A stretch of DNA of 64,000 nt, from NCBI GenBank assembly GCA_031763025.1, contig JASSKH010000006.1, positions 5,019,691 to 5,083,690 of the forward strand, given 5' to 3'. Source of the DNA: Macrocystis pyrifera. Taxonomy: Eukaryota > Sar > Phaeophyceae > Laminariales > Laminariaceae. Below are positions 61,640-64,000 of this stretch, piece after piece (position 1 is the stretch's first letter; every line of letters starts with the position of its first letter). The notes under the pieces are model-generated. The model was not told where the DNA came from and did no database searches. It was given only the letters and a program-made list of their open reading frames with translations. The position numbers and the translations under genes were made by a program.

Positions 61640-64000
61640 GTAGCCATTCTGATCTCCTTGCGTCATTTGTATTATGTTTCATTGCAGGATTTATTTTTGT
61701 TTTATGGTCTTTTTGTTCTTATTTTATAGTCTTGCTTGCTGTGTTGTTGTGTTCTCGTACCCGGCACGCTGGCGCTTCACTTGCTTGACCCTTGAATTTG
61801 CGAATGCTGTTTTGTTTTTTTTGTCTTCCTCTGTCTCACAGTCTGTGTGTGACAACAGAATCAGTATCTCTCTAGGATAAGGAATCAGGACGGACGTTGG
61901 GCGTACTGATGAAGCTGGGTAGAAAGGACGATTTAATATGAAGTGGGGGGGTGCAAAGAATAATAAGCTGGTAAGGGGCACAGGAATGTCGGTGCTGGGT
62001 AGAGCACGCTGCTTGTAGTTCACGAACTTCTTATTAATGCTCCTCGAGTGAGTTGAGAGGAAGGGAGAGAACTCGAGTGAGCGATAGTGGGCTTCGCCAG
62101 GAACACAGCTCAGCTCAGACGTCGACCAAAACCAACATGTATGCAGAGACAGTCTATCGGGACGTTGTCATACAGAAGATTCCAAACTATAGCAGAATGT
62201 TCTCTACCGGGATGTTGTCATACAGAAGGTCCCCAGACTTGAAACATAATGTTCTGTGGGCAAAGGGGATGCCTGAACGGCTCCACTGAATATTCCCTAA
62301 GAGTTATGTATAAGACATATGCCAATGGGAAAGCGAAGTATCAATAAAAAGTTTGAATTCCAAAGATATCCGCCAAAAAAAATTAGAACACTCTTCCTGT
62401 GGGCACGTTTAGAAAAAAAAAAGTTCCCAACTTTTGGAAAAAACCCGACAAAAAGCAATTCTGGGGCCGATGTTGGGCCAAGATCGGCTCGAGAAATTCT
62501 CAGGCCGATCTTTGGTTCGACGCGGCGAGATTCCGAGTCCTCGACAGACATCGATCGACAAAACAACGATTGCGTGATGAATTCTGAACGGAGTGCGCTC
62601 GTTCGGGGCTCCGACCCAACCTTGGGTCACCGTCTTCACACAATGGCCAGTGACGTATGGCGGGCGCTGGCCAGTCGTACGATAAAAAGCAATTAGCCGC
62701 TGGTATGTACAAAACAGAAGACAAAAATTCTCGATCCGTCTCGAATGGCAAAAAAACAGGCTTTTTTTCAGGTTTGGGAGGCAGGACGCCGCCGGCAAGC
62801 TCTCGCCCCCTAGAGCATGTATTCACTTTCTATCTTCGATGCCGTCATCTATACTCGTCGGCCTTGCCCGACACCAAGCGGGTTGGCCGTGAGCTGAGTC
62901 TATATCGAGATCGAGCATCTATCGTCGCACGAGCTGATTTTTATCAGCGTGTTGACAATTTGCAACGAGAGAAAACAAATTGCGCCGCCTGCAGCCGTTA
63001 GAAAAAAAAGAAGAAAAAATCAAAAAAAAATTGCCTTTTTTCACACAGCGGCTGTACGAAGATATTTCGGCTGTTTTTTATAAGCAATATTTTTGAAAGA
63101 AAACTTTTGGACTTCGCGTTTCCATTGGCATATGTCTAACTATAAAATATTCGCCATATATTATTCGTCTGCAGGTATGCCTGGTGTCTGCAAAGAGCTA
63201 TGTGCAACCATACAAGGATCCGCATACGGGTATATGCTTCGTATACAATAGATGTACTACTCCATCACATTAGCCCACCCTGAATAGTCGTAGATGTAGA
63301 TCACACAGCGATAAAAGGATGATGACCATATGATCCCAAAAAAATCGAGAAGGGGGATCGAAGATGCGGCTATTCAACACAGAAATGAGGTGATATATCT
63401 ACCCCACACCTCGTAGTGAGGCTCGACGCCTCATTCGAGAAATAACCGAATATGCGGAAGGGGAGGAAAAATAAAACGGAAGAAACTGGACAAGGCGCAA
63501 GGGCTCGAAAGAAAACGAAGGCGAAAGACAATACGTTACCGAGAAGTACGCCGCAAAGCTTGGAAGAGGACGAAAACGGGGTCTACAAGGTGGGGCCTCG
63601 TGAAGACAAGAACAAAAACAACAACTACTACTACCGGGTATACATCATTCAATGGCGGTGGGAGATGTGACTGGTGCTGTCGGGCGTACCGGTACGTAAG
63701 CCCCTGCTGTGACTCAGGGTTGGCATTGGACTCTTTTAGACGCAACAACGACAGCTCGTGGTAGGGGTGTACATCAACTCATTTTCGGAGTTGATTTGAT
63801 TGTTTATTAATTTGGGCAAATCGGGTTGAGTTAATCACTAGTTGATTACAACCAACGCGATCAACCCGGCGATGATATGATTTTAATATGATAATTGGTT
63901 GGTTATGTTGATCATTTTCAATGGTGTTTCGCAGATTCTGGCTGCAGCTTCCGGAATGGGACCCTGCTGTGCTCATGCACGGATCGCCTTCCTCCACACG
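61640..64000. other. Gene-free right end
   Basis: A minus-strand copy of the 27060-27150 repeat lies at about 61785-61905. A 35-bp near-duplication (GGGACGTTGTCATACAGAAG and GGGATGTTGTCATACAGAAG) lies at 62159-62230. A-rich tracts lie at 63000-63070. Open frames of 60-125 codons exist on both strands between 62300 and 63000, but none has a domain or a coding-like composition. Confidence 0.5.

Overview
The window looks like nuclear DNA of a stramenopile, most likely a brown alga; this is an inference. The evidence is: split genes with short exons in strict GT-AG introns, many exons ending in CAG, strong C/G third positions, CAG/CTG arrays, an interstitial CCCTAA tract, decayed Ty1/copia and LINE copies, and very long G or C homopolymers. 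Roughly 90% of the window is intron, intergenic DNA or repeats, and most long open frames are artefacts of simple sequence.

Five genic loci can be supported. (1) 4718-6213 (+): two exons of a SAM-dependent methyltransferase, incomplete. (2) 17024-28333 (-): a six-exon gene whose product would have a mitochondrial presequence, one lipoyl domain and a KGD4/YMR31 (MRPS36-like) segment, with no E2 catalytic domain visible. (3) 28884-44430 (+): an intact seven-exon SDHB gene (268 residues, all iron-sulfur cysteines present) with a 10.9-kb first intron. (4) 48548-54085 (-): a large RGG-, SR- and polyQ-rich protein. (5) 54926-58417 (-): a gene with an acidic, low-complexity N-terminal half and an unusual C-terminal domain that I do not recognise.

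Loci 2 and 3 are divergent, with start codons 550 bp apart. One would serve the 2-oxoglutarate dehydrogenase complex and the other succinate dehydrogenase, which are consecutive TCA-cycle steps, so a shared promoter region is plausible. The lipoyl-KGD4 architecture resembles what PDHX (E3BP) does for pyruvate dehydrogenase: a lipoyl arm joined to an E3-recruiting element. It is the main candidate here for something undescribed.

The repeat landscape, left to right: tandem repeats and copia fragments (6.9-10.5 kb), 9-bp satellite modules (12.6, 24.9, 33.6, 56.6 kb), five copies of a ~105-bp TA-flanked MITE, a TTAA-flanked MITE (17.8 kb), a LINE in an intron of locus 2, (GGGAA)~80 in SDHB intron 5, a hAT-like element filled with CCCGA repeats (60.7-61.6 kb), and several dispersed families that end next to poly-G/C tracts. 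A palindromic word, TACCWGGTA, is strongly over-represented outside coding exons.
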